A stretch of 36,695 nucleotides of DNA from Gemmatimonadota bacterium (GTDB lineage: Bacteria > Gemmatimonadota > Gemmatimonadetes > Longimicrobiales > Gaopeijiaceae). Location: positions 1 through 36,695 of the forward strand of contig JAPPNN010000075.1 in NCBI GenBank assembly GCA_028873815.1, given 5' to 3'. Within the stretch, counting starts at the first letter, position 1; each line of letters begins with the position of its first letter. Positions 14,366 to 22,137 of the stretch are shown piece by piece. The position numbers and the translations under genes were made by a program. The notes beneath the pieces were generated by a model, which was not told the DNA's origin, did not search any database, and worked only from the letters and a program-made list of their open reading frames with translations.

Positions 14366-15505
14366 ATGATACGGCGTCCACAGTGGCTGGAGAGAATCCG
14401 GCGGGGATGGTCTGAACGGCCAATCGTCTGGCTTTCGGGTGTTCGACGGGTGGGAAAGACGACCCTTGCGGGCATGGTGCCCGACATCACCTACTGCAAC
14501 TGCGATCTGCCATCCACCGTGCGGGCGCTCGCCGACCCCGAACTCTTCCTCGGCGGCCAGAGACGTGGCGCGGTGCTCGCGCTCGACGAAGTGCACCGCC
14601 TTCCCGATCCCAGCCTGACGCTGAAGATCGCCGCTGACGAGTATCCACACCTCAGAATCCTGGCTACCGGCTCGTCCACGCTGGCCGCAACCGGCAAGTT
14701 TCGTGACTCGCTGACGGGACGGAAACGCGCGGTGCACCTCTGTCCGGTCCTGTGGGAGGAGTGTCCCGGCGCTTTCGGGATCGCGGACTTCGACCGCCGT
14801 CTTCTGCACGGCGGATTGCCGGAAGCGTTGTTGGCGGACGCCAAGTCTCCTCATGCGTTTGCGGAGTGGATCGACAGCTTCTACGCCCGGGACGTCCTTG
14901 AACTGTTCAGTGTCCGCAATCGCCAGGGATTCCTTGGGCTGTTCAGGCTTCTGATGCGATGGAGCGGTGGGCAGGTCGATTACAGTCGCCTTTCCCGACT
15001 GACGGAGATGAGCCGCGCCACGGTCAAGTCCTATGTCGAGGCCCTTCAGATTGCGCACGCCATCCACCTGCTGCGCCCGTTCCGCGGAGGTGGTGGCGGG
15101 GAAATCGTCAGCCGGCCCAAGTGCTATGCCTTCGACACGGGTTTCGTCACGTTCGAGCGGGGCTGGAATCGAATCAGGGAGGACGACCGCGGACTCCTGT
15201 GGGAACACCTGGTACTGGATTCCCTGAGGTTTCGTCACCTGGACGACCACATCTTCTATTGGCGTGACAAGTCGGGGCGGGAGGTCGACTTCGTGGTTCG
15301 TCGGCCGGAAGGACGTGTGGATACCTTCGAGTGCAAGATCGACGCGGATGAAGTCAGCCCGGCTCCGGTGGCGGCGTTTCGGCGCCGGTATCCGCACGGA
15401 CGAGACTACGTTGTGGTTCCGGGCGCCAGGCAGCCCTACCGCATCCTCAGGGGCGGGCGGACATTCACCGTTTGCGGGACCAGCGGGCTCCCGGACCAGC
15501 GTTAG
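14366..15505 (+). CDS. AAA ATPase with DUF4143 nuclease-like domain
   Basis: This 379-residue protein has an AAA-type P-loop domain and a C-terminal DUF4143 domain. Walker A is SGVRRVGKTTL (about 24-34), Walker B is VLALDEVHRL (D74, E75) and a sensor-like ATGSS follows near 97. A winged-helix-like middle region (LSRLTEMSRATVKSYVEAL) precedes a PD-(D/E)XK-like segment with YWRDKSGREVDFVV and FECKID. DUF4143 ATPases are common, scattered among accessory genes, and lack an established function; roles in defence or toxin systems have been suggested. The start at 14366 is set by the promoter, and the 14351 ATG is the alternative. The gene stands alone between a minus-strand operon and a secreted NTF2-like gene, which fits acquisition by transfer. 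Confidence 0.87.
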   Translation: MIRRPQWLERIRRGWSERPIVWLSGVRRVGKTTLAGMVPDITYCNCDLPSTVRALADPELFLGGQRRGAVLALDEVHRLPDPSLTLKIAADEYPHLRILATGSSTLAATGKFRDSLTGRKRAVHLCPVLWEECPGAFGIADFDRRLLHGGLPEALLADAKSPHAFAEWIDSFYARDVLELFSVRNRQGFLGLFRLLMRWSGGQVDYSRLSRLTEMSRATVKSYVEALQIAHAIHLLRPFRGGGGGEIVSRPKCYAFDTGFVTFERGWNRIREDDRGLLWEHLVLDSLRFRHLDDHIFYWRDKSGREVDFVVRRPEGRVDTFECKIDADEVSPAPVAAFRRRYPHGRDYVVVPGARQPYRILRGGRTFTVCGTSGLPDQR

Positions 15506-15569
15506 CTTTTCGGGTCCCGAGCCGACAACGCTCACCGCTCCCACACGACCCATTCAAGGACCGCGACCC

Positions 15570-16172
15570 ATGAACCCCACCACTGCCCCGCGCCCATTCG
15601 CCCGACCCTCCGGCCGCACCGCGGCGGCCACCCTGGCGCTCCTTGTGGCCACGGCCGCCGCGATGCCGCCGTCGCCCTCCTCAGCCCAACAGAACGGCGC
15701 CCCGCCCGCCAACCCCGCAGACGTCGAGTCCATAGACGCCATCATCACCGCCCTCTACGACGTGATCTCGGGCGATGCGGGCGTGGCGCGTGACTGGGAC
15801 CGCTTCCTGTCGCTGTTCGCGCCCGGCGGGACGCTGAGCCCGGTCGGACGGCCCCCCGGCGAGTCGACGTACCAGCGCAGGGTGATCACACCCGACGAAT
15901 ATGCGGGCGGCATCGGCGAATCGCTCGAGGCCAACGGCTTCCATGAGGTCGAGATCTACCGGGTGACCGAGGAATACGGCCAGATCGCCCACGCATTCAG
16001 CACCTACGAGTCGCGGAGGCTGGCGAGCGATCCGGAGCCGTTCGCGCGCGGGATCAACTCGATCCAGCTGATGAATGACGGCTCGCGCTGGTGGGTGGTG
16101 TCGATCTTCTGGCTCGGCGAGGGGCCGGACCATCCGATTCCGGCGAAGTATCTGCCGGGGGGCGGGGGCTGA
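15570..16172 (+). CDS. Secreted NTF2-like (SnoaL/DUF4440-type) protein
   Basis: The start is the ATG at 15570 with aagga nine bases upstream; the longer open frame upstream is a shadow of the ATPase gene. The 200-residue product has a signal peptide with arginines near residues 13-16 and a hydrophobic helix ending SSAQQ near 41. The mature part reads as an NTF2-like cone fold: IDAIITALYDVISGDAG, RDWDRFLSLFAPGG, then the strands EVEIYRVTEEYGQIAHAFSTYE and the C-terminal RWWVVSIFWLGEG. This fold serves as a ligand pocket or small enzyme in many proteins. Members with signal peptides usually have no known role, and I assign none. Confidence 0.8.
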   Translation: MNPTTAPRPFARPSGRTAAATLALLVATAAAMPPSPSSAQQNGAPPANPADVESIDAIITALYDVISGDAGVARDWDRFLSLFAPGGTLSPVGRPPGESTYQRRVITPDEYAGGIGESLEANGFHEVEIYRVTEEYGQIAHAFSTYESRRLASDPEPFARGINSIQLMNDGSRWWVVSIFWLGEGPDHPIPAKYLPGGGG

Positions 16173-16517
16173 CCGGAGACGGAGTTGGTGGCCGCCGCCG
16201 CGCCGTTCTCCGGGGACCCTGCCCCTTGACCCTGACGTAACGGCGGATCGCTGGGGGCGCAAGTCACGGCGGGAAATCGTCTAAAGTCAACCAGGACTGC
16301 ACGATCTGCGTTTCCTGTCGACGTACTGGACAGTGCTGGACCGAGCCTCAAAAGCGGGAGAAACGGGTTTGAATGGGCGGGACTCCCGCGTGCCAACCGT
16401 TGCCCTCCCGGAGGGTAACGGAGGCCTGCGCCTTGCGTAGATTCCGAGAAGCCAAGTCGAACAGGCCGCGGAGGCGGCGTGCGGTCGCGGATCGGCATCG
16501 ACCTCCATCAAGCAAAC
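16173..16517. other. Intergenic stretch between convergent genes
   Basis: These 345 bases separate the NTF2-like gene from the stop of the ankyrin gene. The only structure I see is a strong hairpin at 16398-16420 (CGTTGCCCTCC against GGAGGGTAACG, one G-T pair, very short loop). It could end transcription from either side. Open frames here have no ribosome-binding sites or recognisable products. Confidence 0.6.
16398..16420. terminator. Strong hairpin between convergent genes
   Basis: An 11-base arm (16398-16408) pairs with 16410-16420 with one G-T wobble, leaving a tight loop of three or four bases in practice. It lies about 100 bases beyond the ankyrin stop and 225 beyond the NTF2-like stop. 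No T-run is present on either side, so it is a candidate only. Confidence 0.35.
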
Positions 16518-19500
16518 TCAAGACGCGGGCGAGCATCCGGGAAGGTGCGCTGGCGGGTCGGCGACAGATTGGACGACAGACAGGCCACGCAGTGACTTGT
16601 TCCTCCTGATCAGAGTCAAGGCTGTCGTGCCGTCGTCGTCGGACGCGGACGGATCCGCGCCGAGTTCGAGCAGTACCGGCACGACATGGGGGTTGTTCCG
16701 CGCAGCCATGTGAAGAGGTGTGGTACCGGTGCCGGTTCTCGCACCGATGTCGGCGCCTGCGCCGACCAGGACACGGATGACCGCCGGGTTTCTGGTCTGC
16801 ACTGCGGCCAAGTGCAGCGGCGTCCTGCCGCCGGGTTCCGTTCTTGCGTTTGGATCCGCGCCTGCCGCCAACAGGGCCGTCAGGACGGTCGCTTCCGGAT
16901 TGGAGTATGCAGCGAGGTGCAGGGGTGTTGACGGCCCCCAACCCGTGCTGGCTTGGATGCCGGAACCCACGATGTCCACATCGGCACCAGCGTCCAGCAG
17001 AAGTTGCGTCACCGTCGGGTCGGAGTTGCTCCGGGCCGCCTCGTGCAATGGCGTCGATCCACCACCCTGCATGGCGTGTACGTCGGCACCCGCTCCCAAC
17101 AGAAAGGACACGACCTCCGCTGAACCGCCCCTGGCCGCACGGTGGAGGGCTGTCTCTCCTCGCCAGCCACGCGCCGACGCATCCGCGCCCGCGCCGATCA
17201 AGGCGGCAATCACCTCCGGGTTGCCGTTCGACTGCGCTGCTTCGAGCAGCGGGGTGGCCTCCCAGCCGTAGTCTACACTGAATCCCGTCGCCCAGACATC
17301 CGGTTCCGCTCCGGCCGACAGGAGGGCGCGGATTACCTCTGCGTTCTCGTTGGTTCGGGCTGCGGCGTGAAGCGGAGAAAAATCGCGATCATCCCGGGCA
17401 TCAACATCGGCACCCGCCTCGACAAGGAGGGGGATGACATTGGGGTCGCGCGTCCATGCGGCGGCCGAATGAAGGGGTGTGAGATCGTCTCCCCAATAAC
17501 CCATCGGCCCCCGCTCCCTGACCGCATGCACGTCGGCTCCCATGTAGATGCAACCCTCGACCACGCCAGCGTCGGCCGACATGAAGAACGACGGCGTATT
17601 CCAGTGGTCGCAGGCGGCGGGATCTGCGGGGATCCCATCAAGGTCAAGCACGCCGGGATCCGCGCCCAGCATCAGCAATGCATTGGCCGCGTCGGGATTC
17701 TCGATGGCCGCATGGAGCGGGGTCCGGCCACGGGCGTCCAAGGCACCCACTTCAGCGCCGTTTTCCACCAACCAGGAAATGTAGGCGGATGTTGCCGACG
17801 CCGCGGCGGCATGAAGCGGAGTGGCACCGTTGTCGTCCAAGGCGTCGATTTCCGCCCCGGCCTCCATCAGCGCGGCGGCGATGGCGATCTGTTGGGTGCC
17901 CGCGCTGCCGACGGAGTGAAGCGGCGTCCTCCCACCGGCGTCCTTGGCATTGGCTTCCGCCCCGGCCGCGAGTAGCGCCCGAATCGCGGGGAGAGGAGAC
18001 GAACCGCGATACCGCCTCGTGGCCGAGCGATGTAGAGGAGTCCGACCTAACTCGTCCCGGGTGTTCGGGTCGGTTCCCATTTCGAGACACCCTCGCACGC
18101 TCTCGACGGGGGATCGTGCCACCACATCAAACTCGGACCAGTCGCACGCGGGGTCGCCCGCGCGCCAGCCCGTGGCGTCCAGGGCATCGGGGTCGGCCCC
18201 GAGCGCGACGAGTTGATCCGCGACCAGCACGTTGCCCTCGGCCCAGGCCGCGTGCAGGGGCGTCCGGCCTTGGGAGTTCCGCGCGTCCGGTTCGGCACCC
18301 GCGCGGATCAGGGTGCGGACGACGGCGGTATCCACAGGGGGCAGCACTCCCAGCGCGCTGTAGCGCCGCCGGGGGAACTGGGCCGCGGCATGAAGCGGCG
18401 TGTCGCCACTTGCGTTCTTGGCATGGATGTCGGCACCTCCGGCCAGCAACGTTTCGACGGTCTCTGGTGTTCCCGCCGCCGCGGCAACATGCAGGGGAGT
18501 GTCCCCCGACCCGTCAGGTTGGTTCACGTCAACCCCGCCTTGGAGGAGAACCACGATGGCGGCCGAACTGTGTTGGTGCGCCGCCGCATGAAGCGGTGTT
18601 TCGCCCTCGCGGGTTGGCAGCATCACGTCGGCCCCGGCTTCGAGGAGGGTTTCGAGCAGGACAGTGGCGAAGGATGGATCTTCGTGATAGGCCGCCAAGT
18701 ACAAAGGGGTCCATCCCATGTTGTCCCGAATGTCGGGATCGGCTCCTGCCGAGAGCAATCTCGCGAGGAACCTCCGTAGTTCCGTGGGGTTGACCCTCGG
18801 CCACTCGGCCACGGCGAGGTGGAGCGGAGTGCGTCCAATCCCATTGCGGACGGTCAGGTCCGCTCCCGCCTCCAACAGGGCTTCCGCGACCGCCAAGCTC
18901 GACCCCCACCAGTGCAGTGCGCTGTGCAGCGGCGTGGCGCCGTCGGTCCCTTGCGCATTGACCGCCACACCCTCCCCCAGCAGAAATGCGACCATCGCCG
19001 GATCTCCCGCACCGGCCGCCTCGTGTAGAGGGCTGTTCCCCTGCCTGTCTCGTGCGTCGGCGTCGGCGCCTGCATCCAATAGGGACCGTGCCACGGCTAG
19101 ATCTCCGGCTCGCGCCGCGAAGTGGAGTGGCGTATCCCCGTCGTCGTTCGAGATGCGGGGATCGGAGCCCGACTCGATCAGCCGAACTACCGCCTCAAGG
19201 TCCGGGGGCCGTTCTGGGCGCCGCGCACCAGGCACGTAGGAGGCATCCCGTTCGTGCGGCTCCCCCAGGATGGCATGGTGCAGCGGCGTGCTCCCGTGCT
19301 CGTCGCGAGCCAGCGGGTCGGCACCTGCTTCGACGCATCGGACGATGTCGGGGGCGAGCGCCACGCGACCGAACATCCACCTGTTCCAGTGACCGCAATG
19401 GGTGGGGTCAGCCACCAGCCCGAACTTGTCACGGGCGGTCGGGTCGGCCCCCAGCCGCAGGAGCTCGCGCGCGACGAGCGGGTTCGAGTTGCTCCACGCG

Positions 19501-19871
19501 CGATGCAGCGGAGTGGCTTCGTCGTTGTCCCGTGCGCTGAGATCGGCACCGGACTCGACCAGCGCAGCGACCACCGCCGGATCCGTTGCCCACAGCGAAG
19601 CGCGGTGCAATACAGTCGCGCCGAAGTTGACGCGGGCGTTGGGATCGGCCCCCAGCCGAAGGCATTCCGTAACCCGCATGACTGAGGCCGATTGGAAGAA
19701 CTCCCAGCTACCCCAGTCGTCGCAGCCTTGGGCTGCGGCGGACGCGGGCGGCAGGAACGCGAGCGCAGCAAGAGTGGTGGCACACACGCCTCTGCACCGT
19801 CTTGATCCCGAGCAGATTGATTCAGAGGAAGAGCGGGCGATGGTGGCGAGCGCTTGCAGATGATCGAACAT
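16518..19871 (-). CDS. Giant secreted ankyrin-repeat protein with Cys-Trp spacer modules
   Basis: The 1117-residue protein reads as a signal peptide (TTLAALAFLPPASAAAQ, to about residue 48) followed almost entirely by ankyrin repeats of the form G-TPLHxAA-...-LLxAGADxxARD; more than 20 can be counted. Four times the array is broken by a different module: a Cys, then a Trp, an aromatic pair, and a second Cys 19-20 residues later in a CLxxGADP context (C50/C70, C159/C179, about 573 and about 753). These pairs could be disulfides in the periplasm. Ankyrin arrays bind proteins; the partner is unknown. The start is uncertain: I use the ATG at 19871, which is nearest to the signal peptide, but it has no clear ribosome-binding site and another in-frame ATG lies at 19928. 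Confidence 0.85.
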   Translation of the reverse strand: MFDHLQALATIARSSSESICSGSRRCRGVCATTLAALAFLPPASAAAQGCDDWGSWEFFQSASVMRVTECLRLGADPNARVNFGATVLHRASLWATDPAVVAALVESGADLSARDNDEATPLHRAWSNSNPLVARELLRLGADPTARDKFGLVADPTHCGHWNRWMFGRVALAPDIVRCVEAGADPLARDEHGSTPLHHAILGEPHERDASYVPGARRPERPPDLEAVVRLIESGSDPRISNDDGDTPLHFAARAGDLAVARSLLDAGADADARDRQGNSPLHEAAGAGDPAMVAFLLGEGVAVNAQGTDGATPLHSALHWWGSSLAVAEALLEAGADLTVRNGIGRTPLHLAVAEWPRVNPTELRRFLARLLSAGADPDIRDNMGWTPLYLAAYHEDPSFATVLLETLLEAGADVMLPTREGETPLHAAAHQHSSAAIVVLLQGGVDVNQPDGSGDTPLHVAAAAGTPETVETLLAGGADIHAKNASGDTPLHAAAQFPRRRYSALGVLPPVDTAVVRTLIRAGAEPDARNSQGRTPLHAAWAEGNVLVADQLVALGADPDALDATGWRAGDPACDWSEFDVVARSPVESVRGCLEMGTDPNTRDELGRTPLHRSATRRYRGSSPLPAIRALLAAGAEANAKDAGGRTPLHSVGSAGTQQIAIAAALMEAGAEIDALDDNGATPLHAAAASATSAYISWLVENGAEVGALDARGRTPLHAAIENPDAANALLMLGADPGVLDLDGIPADPAACDHWNTPSFFMSADAGVVEGCIYMGADVHAVRERGPMGYWGDDLTPLHSAAAWTRDPNVIPLLVEAGADVDARDDRDFSPLHAAARTNENAEVIRALLSAGAEPDVWATGFSVDYGWEATPLLEAAQSNGNPEVIAALIGAGADASARGWRGETALHRAARGGSAEVVSFLLGAGADVHAMQGGGSTPLHEAARSNSDPTVTQLLLDAGADVDIVGSGIQASTGWGPSTPLHLAAYSNPEATVLTALLAAGADPNARTEPGGRTPLHLAAVQTRNPAVIRVLVGAGADIGARTGTGTTPLHMAARNNPHVVPVLLELGADPSASDDDGTTALTLIRRNKSLRGLSVVQSVADPPAHLPGCSPAS

Positions 19872-20263
19872 TGGCGGGACGGCGATGGTCAGGATCAGCG
19901 GGTAACGACACCAGGGTCCGTAGGCCATACAATTTGGCGGGCAAGCACCCCGCAACTCAAGGCACCGTTGCGTCAAGCTGCCGTCGGGCGGTGTGCCCAG
20001 TCCCCGAACACCGCTGCCCTTGCGAGCCAGAGAGTGAGCCCTGCGAACGCGCTCGAAGCGGTCACCGAAGACACCGGGGAGACGGTCCCCGGAGGCATGA
20101 TCCGGGTCGCCGGGACCGACCATTTCGGTGGCTTGGACCGTTCGTTCCGCCGAAACCCGGACGATGTGGACCGCGTAGAGTTGGAAGGTGGCTTCGCCCC
20201 GAGCTTGGAGCACCCAGCGCCTGGAGGCAGGCGGCCCAAGGCATGTTTGCTGGCCCGGCGCCA

Positions 20264-20338
20264 ACGTTCATGGCCGTACCGGAATGTGAAAAAGACCTTC
20301 GGGGTCGATTCACACTTTGGGCCGCCAGCGATTCACAC
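20264..20338 (-). repeat. Diverged repeat, copy 1
   Basis: This segment aligns without gaps to 20475-20549 at a constant offset of 211 bases, with roughly 45-50 of 75 positions matching by eye. It ends in a nested direct repeat, GATTCACAC, 14 bases, GATTCACAC. Read on the minus strand, both copies give similar peptides (IAGGPKCESTPK here), so it may be a remnant of coding sequence. Confidence 0.4.
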
Positions 20339-20474
20339 GAAACCCCCAAGCCACCGGCGCGCGCGGAGGCTTCGTACGGCTCGCAGCTGGCCGGTCCCAA
20401 GGCGACCTGGTTGCCGTGGAGCGCGATGCGCCAGACCGAGCCACGCCCAAGCAGTCCAACCGAACGGTGGCAGA

Positions 20475-20549
20475 GGACTTAGAGCCGTTCCTGAGCGCGC
20501 AAACGACACGGGGGTCCGATGCGCACTTCGAGCCTCCGGCGATGCGCAC
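20475..20549 (-). repeat. Diverged repeat, copy 2
   Basis: The partner of 20264-20338. It ends in GATGCGCAC, 14 bases, GATGCGCAC, the same spacing as in copy 1 although the repeated word has changed in both halves together. On the minus strand it reads IAGGSKCASDPR, matching the peptide of copy 1. The paired changes suggest the nested repeat is kept by selection or conversion. Confidence 0.4.
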
Positions 20550-20635
20550 CGAGGCTATCGCGCATCCGGTGGTGCGGCAACGTCTTGCGGCTCCGCCGCC
20601 CCGCCGTCCGTGGCGCATTGGCCGAGGAGGCGGGG

Positions 20636-20728
20636 CTGGGAGCGACCCCCCAGTCCGAGGGCCTGGTACGGGTTCGGGGGCAGGTGTGTTTGCGCACCCC
20701 TGTCCCCGACCCTCCGAGTCGCTCCCAG
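20636..20728. repeat. Hairpin element A, bounded by CTGGGAGCGAC inverted repeat
   Basis: CTGGGAGCGAC (20636-20646) pairs perfectly with GTCGCTCCCAG (20718-20728). Inside, 20671-20688 pairs with 20695-20712 in a long stem with a G-T pair and two mismatches, around a six-base loop. The left arm with its run of Cs is the same as that of element B at 21864. It lies upstream of the beta-barrel gene. Confidence 0.6.
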
Positions 20729-21012
20729 ACCAGCGATCCCTACGCGGGAAGGCGGTTCGAGCGCCCCTTCGACGCGGCGGAGTACCCGTTCCCCGACCGG
20801 TCGGTCGTAGGACAGCCGTCCATCGCCGAGCAGGACGAGAGAACCCCGCAGGGTCACGATCCTCACCTCTCAGTCGGGGCACGGATCCGAAGGTGACCGA
20901 CCGCCTCCTCGCGAACGTGGGAGGTGCGGATAGGTAGTGATCCCCGCTTCATCCGCTTCTGATGGCAGCAAGCCCGTAGTCTCGTTCACAACACACATCA
21001 GGAGGTTTCCCG

Positions 21013-21696
21013 ATGAAACGGCCATCGCTCGTTCTCCCCGTCGTCCTGTTCATCCTCGCCACCGCCTCTCCGGTCTTGGCGCAGACCACGCTGTCGCTGA
21101 CCGGCGGCCTGAACCGGACGACCATGACCGCCGACCCGCCCGACGGCATCGTATGGCGTTCCGAGTCCCTCACGAGAATGTCCGTCGGTTTGGCGGCGAC
21201 CTTTCCGGCCTCGGAGCGTATCGGATTGCAGCTTGGCGTCGCGTACGCCCAGAAGGGCGGCAGGTTGAGCGGACTGGACGGCGACATCTTCGCCACCACG
21301 GAAATCGCGCTGGACTATTTCGAGTTCTCCCTGCTGGCCGTGCCGACATTCCCCTTGTCGTCATGGGACCACTCCGCCGTCCGGTTCTTCGCCGGTCCCA
21401 CCTTGGCGAGCCGGATCGACTGCGACTTCGACGCGTCGGCCCGGCTCGGTCCGGAGCGGGTCACCGCCTCCGGCGGCTGCGACGCTGGTGGCCGCGACGA
21501 GGTCGAGGCCACGATGGACCTCGGGGTCGTCGTGGGCGGAGGCATCGCGGTCGGCGTGACGGAGCGGGCGAGCGTGAGCTTCGACCTGCTGTACACGCTC
21601 GGGCTCATTCCCATCGGAGAGGGAGACTCGTACTTGAGCGGACCGAGGCAACGTGTCCTGACGCTTCGGACGGGCGTGGCCCTTCCGATCGGATAG
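21013..21696 (+). CDS. Outer-membrane beta-barrel protein
   Basis: The ATG follows a strong ribosome-binding site (aggagg, seven bases upstream). The 227-residue product has a clean Sec signal peptide ending VLAQTT near residue 24. The mature part alternates hydrophobic and polar residues in strands such as SVGLAATFPASERIGLQLGVAYAQKG, FSLLAVPTFPLS, VRFFAGPTLASRI and LGVVVGGGIAVGV. This is typical of the small eight-stranded porin-like family with conserved PxxxG and GP-L motifs. Two cysteines (CDFDASARL and GGCDAGG) lie in a predicted outer loop and could bond. The gene stands alone, bracketed by the two hairpin elements at 20636-20728 and 21864-21959. No specific function can be given. Confidence 0.85.
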   Translation: MKRPSLVLPVVLFILATASPVLAQTTLSLTGGLNRTTMTADPPDGIVWRSESLTRMSVGLAATFPASERIGLQLGVAYAQKGGRLSGLDGDIFATTEIALDYFEFSLLAVPTFPLSSWDHSAVRFFAGPTLASRIDCDFDASARLGPERVTASGGCDAGGRDEVEATMDLGVVVGGGIAVGVTERASVSFDLLYTLGLIPIGEGDSYLSGPRQRVLTLRTGVALPIG

Positions 21697-22137
21697 GGCT
21701 GTCGAGCGGCAAAGGAGCGACCGTCCATCCTCGTAGCATGGCCGACGGCATCCGCGTGCTCGCCGAGATGGGCGGCCACCTCGACTTCAGCGCACATTGA
21801 GACCAAGCGCTAGGTTGGACCGGCCAAGCCGGCCGCAAAAGCCTTCCTGCAAGGACTGGTGGACTGGGAGCGACCCCCGAGGGAGGGTGTCCGGGATGTG
21901 CACATCCCGACCCTCTCCGATGCCCGCACTGGGCATCGAAACAGGGGGGTCTCTCCCAGCCACGGCCTTCAGGCCCGGTTCGGCATCGACGAATAGGGCG
22001 GCCGTGGCCTAACCGCCAAGCCGCCAGCAACTTGCGGCATATGTCGCGCGTTACATCCGAGAGCGGATTTCGTGTCCGGCATCCCCCTACATCAAATACA
22101 CATGTCCCGTTCGGCAACGGGGAGCCTGATTTCCCCA
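21697..22137. other. Intergenic stretch with nested hairpins
   Basis: These 441 bases lie between the beta-barrel gene and the convergent winged-helix-like gene. They hold hairpin element B (21864-21959), a further 8-base inverted repeat directly after it (21960-21967 with 22000-22007), and a short hairpin CCCGTTCGGCAACGGG just beyond the stop of the winged-helix gene, which could end its transcript. A possible 20-codon frame starting at 21738 is too short to support. Confidence 0.6.
21864..21959. repeat. Hairpin element B: predicted three-way junction
   Basis: A 15-base closing stem (21864-21878 with 21945-21959, one mismatch) encloses two hairpins. The first pairs 21881-21888 with 21910-21917 and is capped by the perfect palindrome GGGATGTGCACATCCC (21893-21908). 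The second is a perfect 8-base stem CGATGCCC/GGGCATCG around a 5-base loop (21918-21938). Its left arm CTGGGAGCGACCCCC is shared with element A, in the same orientation. Confidence 0.65.

Larger units (their letters stand above)
19872..21012. other. Gene-poor repeat-bearing stretch
   Basis: In these 1141 bases I find no gene I can support. Long open frames exist on both strands, as expected from the high GC content, but none has a ribosome-binding site, a family motif or normal residue use. What can be seen is a pair of diverged 75-base repeats (20264-20338 and 20475-20549), a 93-base hairpin element (20636-20728), and the short promoter region of the beta-barrel gene. The stretch looks like decayed or mobile-element DNA. 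Confidence 0.6.

Noticed and set aside
20317..20937. Overlapping open frames on both strands between the ankyrin and barrel genes
   Set aside because: No ribosome-binding site, no motif, and composition typical of shadows. The repeats and hairpins explain the stretch better.
21738..21800. A 20-codon frame (MADGIRVLAEMGGHLDFSAH) after the barrel gene
   Set aside because: Too short and without a convincing ribosome-binding site; it could be a remnant but cannot be supported.
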